A stretch of DNA of 64,000 nt from contig CM068313.1 in NCBI GenBank assembly GCA_034766995.1, positions 38,269,996 through 38,333,995 on the forward strand, written 5' to 3'. Origin of the DNA: Acanthacorydalis orientalis (lineage: Eukaryota > Arthropoda > Insecta > Megaloptera > Corydalidae). The position numbers and the translations under genes were made by a program. The notes beneath the pieces were generated by a model. The model made no database searches, was not told where the DNA came from, and was given only the letters and a program-made list of their open reading frames with translations. This document shows, piece by piece, positions 12,681 to 23,699 of the stretch (positions are counted from its first letter, which is position 1; each line of letters begins with the position of its first letter).

Positions 12681-12997
12681 AGTGCACAGGACCGGATTAG
12701 ATGACACTGTCCGCGCGATGTTTGTTAGGGACGTTTGAATACTTGAAATTTGAATATTAGAGTTCGTATACATTTTCGTTCAAAAATTTTGAATTTTAAC
12801 ACAATTTTATTATAATTCTACAGTAGTGAATTCGGTGTAAAACATGACATTCATTACTTTAAAATCATAAAATGTGTTAAAATTAAAAATTTTTGAACGA
12901 TAATGTATACCAGCACTAATATTCAAATTTCAAGTATTCAAACCACCTCAACAAACATCGCTCGGGCAGTGTCATCTAATCCGGTCCTGCGCACTGT
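12681..12997. mobile_element. fold-back MITE with long inverted arms
   Basis: The left arm begins AGTGCACAGGACCGGATTAG; the reverse complement of the right end is AGTGCGCAGGACCGGATTAG. Pairing continues through ATGACACTG, GCGATGTTTGTT, TTTGAATACTTGAAATTTGA and GTTCAAAAATTTT to near the centre, giving arms of about 130 bp around a short AT-rich middle. GTGTTAA occurs on both sides as a possible 7-8 bp target duplication, but its register against the ends is imperfect. There is no coding capacity. The superfamily is not assigned; TTAA at both borders leaves piggyBac or Kolobok open. Confidence 0.8.
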
Positions 12998-14400
12998 TGT
13001 GTTAAAAATAAAAATGGTTCTGAGTGTATTTAAATGATTTATTTTTTTGGTATTATACGATTGTTTGATTCTGTTTACAATTCACAAAAAAGACAGTTAT
13101 CAATGTAACTTATTCATTTTTAAAAAAATATTTAATATTAACAGTAAATAAACACTAATACTAAATAAATAAACACTCGTAATGAATAAATACTAATAAA
13201 ACAAAAAAATGATGAGCATTTTAAAACTAATGAGCACGGTCTGGAAAAGATTTCGAAAAGTCTAGGAATATCCGAAATAGCTAAAAGTAACCTCAGAATT
13301 ATTAATTTCAATCTGCATTATTATAATACAGGAATAAACGAACTGCGAATATTATTAATTTAATTTTAATACTTTTTTTTGTTTCTGTTGTCTGCCAATT
13401 TATTGGTGATTTGATATAGGAACTGCAATTTTGTTAATATTCTGAAAGAACAAAATTAAAATAAGATTAGTATTCACGGAATATTTGGATTCTCTCGTAT
13501 ACATCACATTACAGTTCTGAATGTGGTTAAATTAATTTTCACAAATTAATTTGTCCTGATTACATTACAAAAAAATACCTATTTTACTCAAAATGGTGAA
13601 CATTCTTGATTGTTGCTCATAAGCATTTTTATGTTGATGTCATCATCTTCACAGGACCAAGGTACGGAAATCGCATGCAACATAGAAAAACTTAATGAAT
13701 GTTTCATCTGCATTAGCCATATGTAAAATATTTCAATGAAACTTTATTTCAAATATTTAAATGTATTCAATTTTGTTTTTTACATGTAAAGAAATAAAGG
13801 CAAAATTCTTTCTTACTTTTTGTGATAAAATTTCACTGAATATTTTGCGTATGTTGCCACTTCTACACCACGTTGAGGTTGCAGATGTGTAGAAGACCTA
13901 CAAACCCTAATCTAATCCTAACATTGATTAAGAAATTATTTAGAAAAAAAAGACTAACAAATTTAAAATAAAGTAATTTGAAATAATTAACTATTTTTTA
14001 TGGAAAATGAAGTTGAAGTTAATTTATTATAAAAATAAATTTACATAAAAAAGATCCAAAATAAAAGTGAACTTAAAAGCAAAAAGCTACACCTATTCTA
14101 GCTAAATTTTAAACTTCATGTAATATTTCTAAACCAGTTTACCAAACTACCATGTTCTATTTCATCATACTGATGGTTAATTAAAATTTAGAATTCCTTA
14201 TCATTCGAAATATCGACGATTCCATATTAATTATATAAAACTCCATATTTTCGAAAATATTCCTTAGTCATAGTTTAATATACTTTATTGACACCAACAT
14301 TTTAGTTTTGGTATATATTTGGTCATATTATTTTTTAAAAAAACTAGACCTAAAATAGAAAATATCATTAAGCTGAAAATCATAAAACAAAAATTTATAT
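12998..14400. other. AT-rich non-coding stretch
   Basis: No gene recognised. Weak tandem ACTAATA-type words run from 13140 to 13205, and a slightly GC-richer patch lies near 13855-13920. Confidence 0.5.
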
Positions 14401-14404
14401 TAGT

Positions 14405-14870
14405 TATATATATATATATTATTATCACATTCACACATGCACACACACACATAAATTGATATATTGTTAATCCTGAAACTAAAAAAATATATTATTGCTG
14501 AAAGAAAAAAATATTAAATACATACAAACATGACTTAATTAAAAAAACGAAATGTAAGAATCTGAAAGAAATATTGTGATTATAAAGTATTTTTCCTGAA
14601 AAATAAATTATTAATTAATCAACTATACATATACACATGCACTCAACATTCACACATTGTTAACCCTGAAAATAAAAAAAAGTATTATTGCTGAAATAAA
14701 ATATATCATTAAAAACATAAAAAGTTGAAAATAAACATTTAAAAAAATTAGAATCTGAAAAAAAAGCATTAGGATTAAAAATAGTTATTCCTGAAAATAA
14801 AAATTATTAATTAATCATTATATATATATATAAACACACACACACAACCATTCATACACAACTGAAAAAA
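14405..14870. repeat. two to three diverged tandem copies, period about 200-220 bp
   Basis: Each copy runs through a TA/CA-rich microsatellite, TTGTTAAYCCTGAAA, TATTATTGCTGAAA, a GAATCTGAAAGAAA-type segment, TTCCTGAAAATAAA and TTATTAATTAATCA, then back to TA and ACAC. Copies begin near 14405, 14615 and 14815, the last incomplete. They share order and landmarks but are clearly diverged, so the duplication is old. Confidence 0.75.
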
Positions 14871-15063
14871 AATCGTTAGAAATTAAAAAACATAAAATTT
14901 CCTCTCACTTTAAATCTCTACTATGTTTCTATACTTAATTGTTTTGCTTTATATACTCATATTTCTTGTTTAATATTAATTACTTCTATTGCTCCAATAA
15001 TATTTTATTACAACTTTTTTTTTACTAAAATGTATGGAAGAATTGTTTTTTTCTGTTTGGTCT

Positions 15064-15680
15064 CATTTAAGATAAAATGTTAATTGTATTTTTGATTCAT
15101 TTTCTTGTGTTTGTTATTTATTTGTTTCCTAAGAGAAAAAAGAAAATAATAATTAAAACTTCACATTCCGCTGTTTATTTATCTTGTGTTCCATTTTTTT
15201 TGGGCATTGCATTTTATTTCAATTCCATTATAAATAAAATCCACTTTGAACTTTGTATCTCGGTTTTTGTTTTATTTAAATATATATATATATATATATA
15301 TATTAGTCGGAACTGAAAATACTTTTTGTCAATCGGTCATAGTATTTTATTCCAACATTTGGCCCATTATTTAATTAAAATACTCACTGTCCAAACATTT
15401 AAGATTTTATTTTTGATTTATTTTTTTTTGTTTTTGTTATCTACCTGTTTCCTAAGAGAAAAAAGAAAATAATAATTAAACCTTCACCATCCATTGTTTG
15501 TCTTATGTTCCATTTTTTGAGTCATTCCATTTTAAACTTTATATCGAGGTTTCTGCTGTAGTCAAACATGTATATCAATCGAAACTGAACGGTACTTTTT
15601 GTCAGTCACTCGTATTATTTTATTACAACATTTGGTCCATTATTTAATTAATAATCTTCCTGTCCAAACATTTAAGATTA
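15064..15680. repeat. tandem duplication, period about 330 bp
   Basis: Both copies contain TTTCCTAAGAGAAAAAAGAA followed by AATAATTAAA, a TTGTGTTCCATTTTTT-type segment, TATCKMGGTTTYTG, a GAACTGAA...ACTTTTTGTCA segment and TTTAATTA ending in TGTCCAAACATTTAAGAT. Copy 1 is 15064-15398 and carries a (TA)n insertion (15281-15303). Copy 2 is 15399-15680 without it. A third start of the unit appears at 15665-15680. Confidence 0.8.
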
Positions 15681-16030
15681 ATTCTTTTTAGCCGGCTGTA
15701 AAAAATATTAATTAGTATACACATAAAAAAACGAACAATCCACATCCCAATGTTGAAAACTGAAACTGATGTTTTCGGTAAGATTTTTTCATAACATCGT
15801 TCATTTTTTTCAGCGTTCCACTTTTTTGTATATTAGTCAGATTTGGATATTGATTCCGATTTTCAATTTTTTTTTGGTGACGTTTAATAAGTCCTCATTA
15901 AAAATATCATCTCAAATTGTTTCCTTGATTTTTATTTAATTCTTGTATGTTTTTTCAAAATAATAGAATGCATATCTGAAAATCATAATTAAAAAAGACA
16001 CACATACGCATACACACACACACACATTTG

Positions 16031-16081
<51 letters not shown>

Positions 16082-16400
16082 CTGTTGCTTCCGTTTCTTT
16101 TCCATTTTTTAATTTTATTTCTTGATAAGTTTCCATTCATTTTAATATATATTAATTTATTGACGTTTTTATCGTCTTCGATATTTTACTTCATTATTGT
16201 TTAAACTATTTCTTTATCCGATATAAAAGAGTGGCACTTTTATACAAATGCTGTCTGAATTACTTGATTAAAATAAAAATAATATATACATAGATCTTTG
16301 TGCATTTCAATTATCGTCACGTCACGAAAATCAATTTACCAAACCTGAAACTCATAAAAAATAATTAATTAATCACAGAAGAGTCTTCCTCAAATCATTG
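15681..16400. other. AT-rich non-coding stretch with microsatellite
   Basis: No gene. A (CA)n-(TA)n tract at 16011-16078 produces long YIYI and CVCVC frames on the minus strand that are artefacts. Confidence 0.5.
16011..16078. repeat. compound (CA)n(TA)n microsatellite
   Basis: CA run, a short TTTGTATG bridge, then a TA run to 16077. Confidence 0.95.
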
Positions 16401-16539
16401 ATCAGTTTCTTTTGATGATATTAAGAATCCAATTTGTTTGTTGTCGACGCAAACACAGTAGTGATTTTTTTTAATTGGCATCGTTGTGATTGAATTATAA
16501 TTGCCTTTACTTTGTTATAATTTCATATATTCCTTGAAT

Positions 16540-18335
16540 ATTTGTAAAACTTCTGATATTTTTACATCGAATTCCTGAAATATAAGCTTATTTAAATTAG
16601 TAAATATATAAAGTAAGTCCAGAGAATTTGATTTGTACTATCGATGTATTTTATTGCCATTTTTTAAATTGAACATATTATTTGTGTTTTCATGTTAATT
16701 TTCTTACTGATATTCTATCTTGATATTGATCTTCATGCATTTCCTTTTCGAATTTATAATGGCATAAAATGTATTTCTATTTCAAAACTATTTCTCATCG
16801 GATTAGACCTTTTTTTAAACTTCTGAAACAGAAACTTATTTAGATTAGTGAAAGTGTGAAAAATCATTTAATTGAATGTATGCTCTATCGACAGTCATTT
16901 CTTGAAATTTTTGACTTTTCATATCGAACTTTATGTATTTCTCCTCTTATTACTTGATTTCTCCATTTCTCTTTCTTGAAAATATTAACTAGGATATAAG
17001 TATTATTTTTAGATTTTTTGAACGAGATTAACATATTTCTATTAGTAAAAAGTTGAAAAATTAAGTACTTTTATTATTATATTTTCAGTTCAAGAAATGT
17101 ATAATTCTTTCTTATTTTTTTAATATTATTTTTCTTATGAGAGCAATATTTAAATTTTAGAAATATTTTCTAAAAGACTAAGATCGTTTTTATACCATTT
17201 TTAAAACAAACTTATCTGGTTTAATAAGAAATACTTTTTAAACAAATCTTTACATTTACTAAGAATACTTTTTGACTGATTTTTAATTCCTTGATTTCTT
17301 AAGTATTATAATTTTTAAATCTAAAATAAAATCACTTTTCACTATATTGTGGAAAAAGTTTAAACAAACTTAGTGCCATTTTTAATGGAAGAATTTCACA
17401 GTAATTTCTTGAAAGTGTTCTTTTTTCATCGAGATCTTCATTTATTTTCTCATTAGACATATTTGATTACAAGAGAGATATTTCAATTCCACAAATATTT
17501 TCTAAAAGGCTGATAATTATTAAATAAAACGTATGAAACATGTGATCTTATTCGGATTAATAAAAAAAATAAAATTATACAAGTTACTATTGAATTTTCT
17601 CTCTGTGTTTAAATAGATGTCTTTTTATTTGCATTGATATATTTTTTACCTCTTTTTTATAACGAAACTTTTTGATCATAAAAATAAATAAAATGATTTC
17701 AAAAATATAGCTTTTTACTATAATATTATATAATAAATTCTTTTTGAAATTTATTTAATTTAAATTTTTAATAATAAGAATCAAATAATTAATTTGCTGT
17801 ATATTTACATAAAAAGAGAATTAATGAACAAGTAAAAATATTTCCAATCAATAATAACTAACAGGTATTAAAAATATTCAATACCATTGATCAAAGAGAA
17901 GTGAAATCTTCAAAGTGGAATCTTGAAGGCGACTCAAATATCTTGACATTTGGATGAATCAATCAATAAACATATAAAGAGATTATTTAATTAAATAAAA
18001 TTGTAATTAAAATATAAATATTTCAACAAAAGAGATTTTTACAAATACTTGAATTTATATTTTAATAATATTTTGTTAGAATTTTCTTTTTTCTCGACAA
18101 TGTAGTTAAATTTTGAATAGATTTTCAATCATTCTTGAAGACATCATTTTGATGGATAATTAAATCGATCAATACACTTTTTTTATTTTAAACGATTTAA
18201 ATCCTAATTAAATTTCAAATATTACTATTTAAATTAAGAAATTAAATTGAATTTTCTTTTTTTGAAAAAACATTATGATTTATATTGCGACATTGAAATA
18301 TTAACAAATGTTTTCTGGCTTAATAATAGATATAC
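16540..18335. repeat. decayed repeat region leading into the nested array
   Basis: Loosely repeated phrases, such as AACTTATTTRGATTAGT and GATTAATAA with nearby TTCTTGAAA or TTCTGAAA words, recur about every 200-300 bases (near 16590, 16830, 17040, 17210 and 17550). They resemble the GGTTAATAAGTA phrase of block X. I read this as an older eroded edge of the array that is clear from 18336 on. No coding sequence is evident. Confidence 0.35.
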
Positions 18336-19302
18336 TTCAAAAGATACAAGAATTTATATTTAATTTTTGAAGCTTTGATTTTACTGATCGACTTAAGAAA
18401 TACCTGGATGAGAGAACTAGTAATCTTGTACCTGAAATAAAACTTTTAAATTATTTAGTGGAGGCTCAGAGGTTAATAAGTATAACTGATAAAAACTTTA
18501 AGGTAAATATTGAAAGGTTTAATAAAAATCATAGATACGAAGTTTATATCTACTGAAGTTTTTTTTTGTCATTCATTGGAGAATTAATTAAAAAATGACT
18601 GGATCGGACAAATTATTTCAAGTTCAATTTTATTAAAGGAAGAAATAGGAATTTATTGAAAAATGACATGAGTTGAATGACCTCTGAACCATTTATGTAT
18701 ATAAAAAGGAAGGATTGAAGTGACTAATTAGAAAATTTATTAATAAATATGTCGTTTGAGAAAATATTACATGATGAAAGAGAAATTTATTGAAAAATGA
18801 TTTACGTTGAATGATCTCTGATATATTTATATACATAAAAATAAATTATTAAGTCAGAAAATTAGAAAAACTACAACTGATTGTTGACATAACAGAAACT
18901 TGAAAATTTATTAACAAATAACTGTCATGTGAGATATTGTCTAAAGTTCAGTTTTTGCGAAGAATGAACTTTAATGAAAAATGGTTTGTGTTGATTGATA
19001 TCTGGACTATTTATGTACATAAAAATAAATTATTGAATCAGCAAACCAGAAAATCGTCAAATAGGTTGTCCATGTAACAGAAACTTGAAAGTGTAATTAA
19101 AAATTACTGTTATCTAAGAAATTGTTTATAGATCAATTTTTTGAAAGGAAAAAGATCTTCGAAAAGATATTAAAAGAAGAAATTGATTGAAAAATCATTT
19201 ACTTTAAATGTATGTCAGCTATTAATTTTTATAAAAATAAAATATTGAAACTAAAAATCAGAAAATCAACAATCTGATTGTGGATCCAATAGATATTTGA
19301 AA

Positions 19303-19304
<2 letters not shown>
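18336..19304. repeat. block X, copy 1, with about 180-bp subrepeats
   Basis: It starts TTCAAAAGATACAAG, as do copies 2 (23702) and, more weakly, 3. It is built of four to five subunits, near 18580, 18640, 18780, 18965 and 19165. Each reads roughly GAAATTTATTGAAAAATGA, then GTTGAATGATCTCTGA, TTTATGTACATAAAAATAA, a TCAGAAAATTAGAAAA segment, TTGTTGATGTAACAGAAAC and AAATTTATTAACAAATA. All reading frames carry many stops, so it is not coding. Subrepeats within X and repeats of X itself make a two-level repeat. Confidence 0.8.

Positions 19305-19344
<40 letters not shown>
19305..19344. repeat. (TA)n tract at the X/Y junction
   Basis: The tract sits exactly where the longer (TA)n of the other two units sits (25583 and 29040). 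It therefore belongs to the ancestral unit and was not acquired independently. Confidence 0.9.
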
Positions 19345-19348
<4 letters not shown>

Positions 19349-19363
19349 CTGTGTCTGTGTGTG

Positions 19364-19572
19364 TACTGTACAACGCCAACGCAATTTCGGGAATCACACA
19401 TTAACCAAATAAATTATGTATCAAAGGCGAATAAAACATACAAGATTCCAAAACGCGTTTTCACTTGTATTAGAATCTTAATATGTATATTCTGTTATGA
19501 AGCATAATCGATCTGATTACCAATCACACATGGCAATGGTACGATTTGTACCATTACCCCACAATCCATGGC
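19364..19572. repeat. block Y, copy 1, stem-loop containing
   Basis: The segment from GTACTGTACAACGCCAACGC to CCACAATCCATGGCGAGG recurs at 25688 and 29102. It ends with a hairpin, GGCAATGGTAC - GATTT - GTACCATTACC (19532-19558). Y is less AT-rich than X and better conserved between copies. The function is unknown. Confidence 0.8.
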
Positions 19573-20984
19573 GAGGGATTGAAGTTAATTATGAAAACAA
19601 AATTGAAATACTTTAAATCGACTAAAAACAAAACTTAAATCAAATAAAAGCTACAATTAAAAAAGTAAAACTGAAACAAAATAAAACTACTACTAATTCA
19701 TTAAAAACAAATCAATACTATTATTAAAAATATTAAAAGTAAAAAATTAACATAACAATTAAACTAGCTTAAATCAACAAAAAAAAAAACTAAATTTACT
19801 GAATCGACAAAGCAAAAAATCTACTTTAAATTACAACAAACAAAAAAAGAGATTGAAGTTCTGTGACCTGAAAGAGAAAATAGGAAGACAAAAAAGGAAA
19901 GAAAAAAAGGAGAAAAAAACTTTAATCTAGAACTCGAAATCCATCGAGGGAGGGATTGAAGTTAATTATGAAAACAAAATTAAGCTAATTTAAATCGAAT
20001 AAAAACGAAACTTAAAAATCAAATTAAAGCTACAATTAAAAAAATAAAACGGAAACAGAATAAAACTAATACTTATTCATCAAAAACAAATCAATACTAA
20101 TATTAAAAAGAATAAAAGCAAAAAATTAACAATCAAACTAATTAAAATCTACAAAAAACACTAAATTTACTGAATCGACAAAGCAAAAAATCTACTCTAA
20201 ATTACAACAAAAAAAAAAAAAGATTGAAGTCCTGGGACCTGAAAGAGAAAACATGAAGAGAAATACAAACCTTTGATCTAGAACTCCAAATCCATCGAGG
20301 GAGGGATTGAAGTTAATTATGAAAACAAAATTAAGCTACTTTAAATCGACTAATAACAAAACTTAAAAATCAAATATAAGCTAGAATTGAAAAAATAAAA
20401 TTGAAACAAAATAGAACTACTACTAATTCATTAAAAACAAATCAGTACTAATATTAAAAAATAAAAAATGAAAGCAAAAAATTAACAATCAAACTAATTA
20501 AAGTCAACAAAAAACTAAATTTACTGAATCGACAAAGCAAAAAATCTACTTTAAATTGCAGTAAACAAAAAAAGAGAATGAAGTTCTGGGACCTGAAATA
20601 GAAAACAAAGAGAAAAAAAAACTTTGATCTATGACTCGAAATCCATCGATGGGGGGATTGAAGTTAATTATAAAAACAAAATTAAGTTACTTTAAATCGA
20701 CTAGAAATAAAATTTAAAAATCAAATGAAAGTTACAATTAAAAAAATAAAACAAAATAAAACTACTACTAATTCATTAAAAACATCATTACTAATATTAA
20801 AAAGAATAAAAGCAAAAAATTAACATCCAAACTAATTAAAATGTACAAAAAACTTTAAATTTACTGAATCGACAAAGCAAAAAATCTACTTTAAATTACA
20901 AAAAAAAAAAAAACACAAAAAAAGAGATTGAAGTTCTGGGACCTGAAAAAGAAAACCTGAAAACAAAAAAAAACAATCCATTCG
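19573..20984. repeat. block Z, four tandem copies, period about 350-377 bp
   Basis: GAGGGATTGAAGTTAATTAT starts copies near 19573, 19950, 20301 and 20652. Each continues through ACTTTAAATCGACT, ACTACTAATTCATTAAAAAC, AATTTACTGAATCGACAAAG and GAAGTTCTGGGACCTGAAA to a CCATCGAGGG or CCATTCGATGG junction. Strong A-over-T strand bias on the plus strand marks the whole block. Units 2 and 3 of the large repeat have only one Z each, so the number of Z copies changes independently of the large unit. Confidence 0.9.
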
Positions 20985-21290
20985 ATGGTAGACACTTCCA
21001 ATGAGTACACTCTGCGAATTTAATCGAAAATAAATTAACCATTTAACCAGAATCCAGAAATATATACAATTGGTATGAATATGTTTATAAGCAGCAATTA
21101 CGATTTTCATAACACTTTAGATCATTACTCAAATCGATAAAAAGCTGAATATATCTAGTATTCATAAAAATCATACACTTGTCTTCTGTTTCATTAGTTT
21201 ACCATTTTAATTATCCGGAACTCCATGGCGAGGGAATGAAGTTAATTATCAAAACAAAAAGTAAACTACTTTAAATCAACTATACATACA
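20978..21290. repeat. fragments of blocks T and Z before the mariner insertion
   Basis: ATTCGATGGTAGACACTT to about 21215 matches the end of block T (25160-25400 and 28617-28855). ACTCCATGGCGAGGGAATGA at 21222 starts a Z fragment cut off at 21290 by the mariner palindrome. The T piece directly after Z shows that blocks were shuffled here, not simply duplicated in order. Confidence 0.75.
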
Positions 21291-21292
21291 TA

Positions 21293-22097
21293 TTAGGGTG
21301 CAACATATGAAATTGCTGAATTTGTAGGTGAGAATTAAAACTTAATATTTTTAACATAAAATATATTTAATCAAAATAAGCTCCATCGGCGTCAATGTTT
21401 TTTTTTCCAGCGAGAAATTAAATTGTTTATCCCATTTTTATAAAAATAGACATTTTTAGAGCTTGTAAAGTTTTCGAATCCTTGAATCACTTCTGTTTGG
21501 TTTCAGATTTTTTTTTATTTCTTAAATAATATTCCAAGTGGCGAAAAAGATGATAGCATGTCGATGAAAAATCTGATAAATGAGAGGGATGCGGTAAAAC
21601 TTCATAATTTATTGAATTTAATTTGGAAATTATGATTCGAGATGTGTATAGTCCAGCATTCTCTTGCAATAGTATCGGCCCATATCTATAGATTAGCAGT
21701 GGCCGTTTTGTTTTTAATTTTTCATTCATGTTGTTGATTTCGCGACAATATGAATCAGCAATTTTAAAAAATAATGGATTATTTCTTTATTTGTCCACCA
21801 CATAGTAACCGTAAGTTTCTTTTGGTGTAATGATTGCTTAGGTGTGTGACCTGGTGTTTCATTTGCACTCAACCGTTGTCCAGATCTTTTTCTGTTATCA
21901 TACAGAATCCACTTTTCATCACAAGTAATAATTCGATTTAAAAATTGAGTTTTATCATTCCGAATCTCTCAGTTTCTTTTCTTCAGTCTCAGTTTCTAAG
22001 CATCTGTCAATGCGTGCGGCACCCACTTATCCCAACTATTTCACCTTTCATATGGCAGCGAGATGACGAGAAACAGTCATAACATTAACACTTACAT
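21293..22097 (-). pseudogene. mariner transposase remnant, left arm (5'-truncated)
   Basis: The minus-strand translation gives pieces of a mariner-family (Tc1/mariner, DDD) transposase, which cuts and pastes its own element at TA sites. The best piece is the 80-codon frame 21729-21487, with RPLLIYRYGPILLQENAGLY and YHLFRHLEYYLR. It aligns with the family's LLHDNARPH and DYHFFKHL motifs, but the second catalytic Asp is Glu (QEN) and the third is Cys (STCYHLF). Further upstream lie a helix-turn-helix TVSRHLAAI remnant and a CDEKW motif in other frames. The first DNA-binding half is missing. It differs from the right arm at one residue in the 80-codon frame (IYRYG against INRYG). It is not functional. 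Confidence 0.85.
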
Positions 22098-22892
22098 AGA
22101 CAGATAACATAATGGATAGATAAATAAAATAATAGATACAGATAAAGCAATAGATAGATAAGGTAAGAGATAGAGATGGATACACTGATGCAGAAACACC
22201 GATGCAAGTGCATAGATACAGAAACAGATATATAAATAAGGAGACAAATAGACGGGAATGGGAACCTACATACACTAAAACGTCGTAATCTCCTCCAAAA
22301 TCTACTACATCGTCTAAACGTACCCTTTTAATAATCTACATCCGCCCCTCTGGGTCAGTCTAGCACTTCCCGTATCAATGTACATACATATACGTATACA
22401 TATACATAAATACATATGCATAAACATATATAGATATAAATAATATATATATACACACATAAATTGCCAGTTTACACATTATACATACATAAATACACAT
22501 ACATAAACTTATATATATATATTTAAGATAATACATACACATATTGAAAGTACATAGGGATAGAGAAGACTGAGGAGTCAGTGAACTTTTGGATAAGATT
22601 AGAAGAAAGATAACGAGAAGATGAGTAGATATTTGTCGATAGAAAAGGATAGTAGTTAGATACGTAGATATAAGGAATATCTGACAGATAATAGAAAAGT
22701 AGAACTGGAGATAGATAGAAAAAAAAGGAAAGACAAGTAAAGTGATAAAGGGATCGATATCTGTGTCTGTGTATCTGCATCTGTGCATCGGTGTTTCTGC
22801 ATCAGTGTATCAATCTCTATCTCTTACCTTATCTATCTATTGCTTTATCTGTATCTATTATTTTATTTATCTATCCATTATGTTATCTGTCT
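22098..22892. repeat. palindrome centre: inverted TATC-type microsatellites and unique spacer
   Basis: GATA-type runs on the left (22098-22228) and TATC-type runs on the right (22762-22892) are inverted copies and belong to the arms. The spacer 22229-22761 is not inverted. It holds ACATACATAAATA-like simple sequence, a slightly GC-richer stretch near 22280-22380 and GATAGA-rich DNA. Minus-strand frames of up to 137 codons here are low-complexity (YIYI, CMCIY) and not credible genes. Confidence 0.75.
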
Positions 22893-23697
22893 ATGTAAGT
22901 GTTAATGTTATGACTGTTTCTCGTCATCTCGCTGCCATATGAAAGGTGAAATAGTTGGGATAAGTGGGTGCCGCACGCATTGACAGATGCTTAAAAACTG
23001 AGACTGAAGAAAAGAAACTGAGAGATTCGGAATGATAAAACTCAATTTTTAAATCGAATTATTACTTGTGATGAAAAGTGGATTCTGTATGATAACAGAA
23101 AAAGATCTGGACAACGGTTGAGTGCAAATGAAACACCAGGTCACACACCTAAGCAATCATTACACCAAAAGAAACTTACGGTTACTATGTGGTGGACAAA
23201 TAAAGAAATAATTCATTATTTTTTAAAATTGCTGATTCATATTGTCGCGAAATCAACATGAATGAAAAATTAAAAACAAAACGGCCACTGCTAATCAATA
23301 GATATGGGCCGATACTATTGCAAGAGAATGCTGGACTATACACATCTCGAATCATAATTTCCAAATTAAATTCAATAAATTATGAAGTTTTACCGCATCC
23401 CTCTCATTTATCAGATTTTTCATCGACATGCTATCATCTTTTTCGCCACTTGGAATATTATTTAAGAAATAAAAAAAAATCTGAAACCAAACAGAAGTGA
23501 TTCAAGAATTCGAAAACTTTATAAGCTCTAAAAATGTCTATTTTTATAAAAATGGGATAAACAATTTAATTTCTCGCTGGAAAAAAAAGCATTGACGCCG
23601 ATGGAGCTTATTTTGATTAAATATATTTTATTCTGTTAAAAATACTGCGTTTTAATTCTCACCTACAAATTCCGCAATTTCATATATTACACTCTAA
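22893..23697 (+). pseudogene. mariner transposase remnant, right arm (5'-truncated)
   Basis: Coding remnants begin near 22893 with VNVMTVSRHLAAI, the second helix-turn-helix of mariner transposases. They continue with an ITCDEKWILYDN segment (from 23061) holding the first catalytic Asp. After a frameshift near 23240 comes the 80-codon frame 23258-23500, ending YHLFRHLEYYLRNKK. A second shift leads to KNGINNLISRW just before the 3' TIR, the usual C-terminus of Hsmar1-type mariners. The second and third catalytic positions are Glu and Cys, so it is dead. The first DNA-binding domain and 5' TIR are absent, replaced by microsatellite at the same point as in the left arm. Confidence 0.85.
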
Positions 23698-23699
23698 TA

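Larger units (their letters stand above)
21293..23697. mobile_element. composite mariner palindrome, 2.4 kb, with mariner 3' ends on both outsides
   Basis: Both outer ends read inward as a mariner terminus: TTAGGGTGCAACATATGAAA on the left and TTAGAGTGTAATATATGAAA on the right (reverse complement), each next to a TA (21291-21292 and 23698-23699). The two arms (about 21293-22228 and 22762-23697, some 935 bp each) are inverted copies nearly identical by eye. Each carries a 5'-truncated mariner joined to the same TATC-type microsatellite. A 533-bp spacer separates them. Since both outsides are mariner ends with TA flanks, the unit could have moved as one element, or a single truncated copy was duplicated in inverted orientation in place. 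Confidence 0.85.

Noticed and set aside
13635..13665. Possible 7-base microexon (TTCACAG|GACCAAG|GTACGG)
   Set aside because: The acceptor is moderate, the donor weak, and no adjoining exons are visible. Such strings are expected by chance.
13900..13925. Telomere-like CCTAAT/CCTAA words
   Set aside because: Only two or three irregular copies; no array.
14405..14870. CRISPR-like periodic repeats
   Set aside because: Units are about 200 bases, diverged and microsatellite-bearing. There is no short identical repeat with unique spacers, and the genome is eukaryotic.
22375..22788. 137-codon minus-strand ORF inside the mariner palindrome
   Set aside because: Low-complexity tyrosine, isoleucine and cysteine composition from TACATA/GATAGA simple sequence; an overlapping frame is also open.
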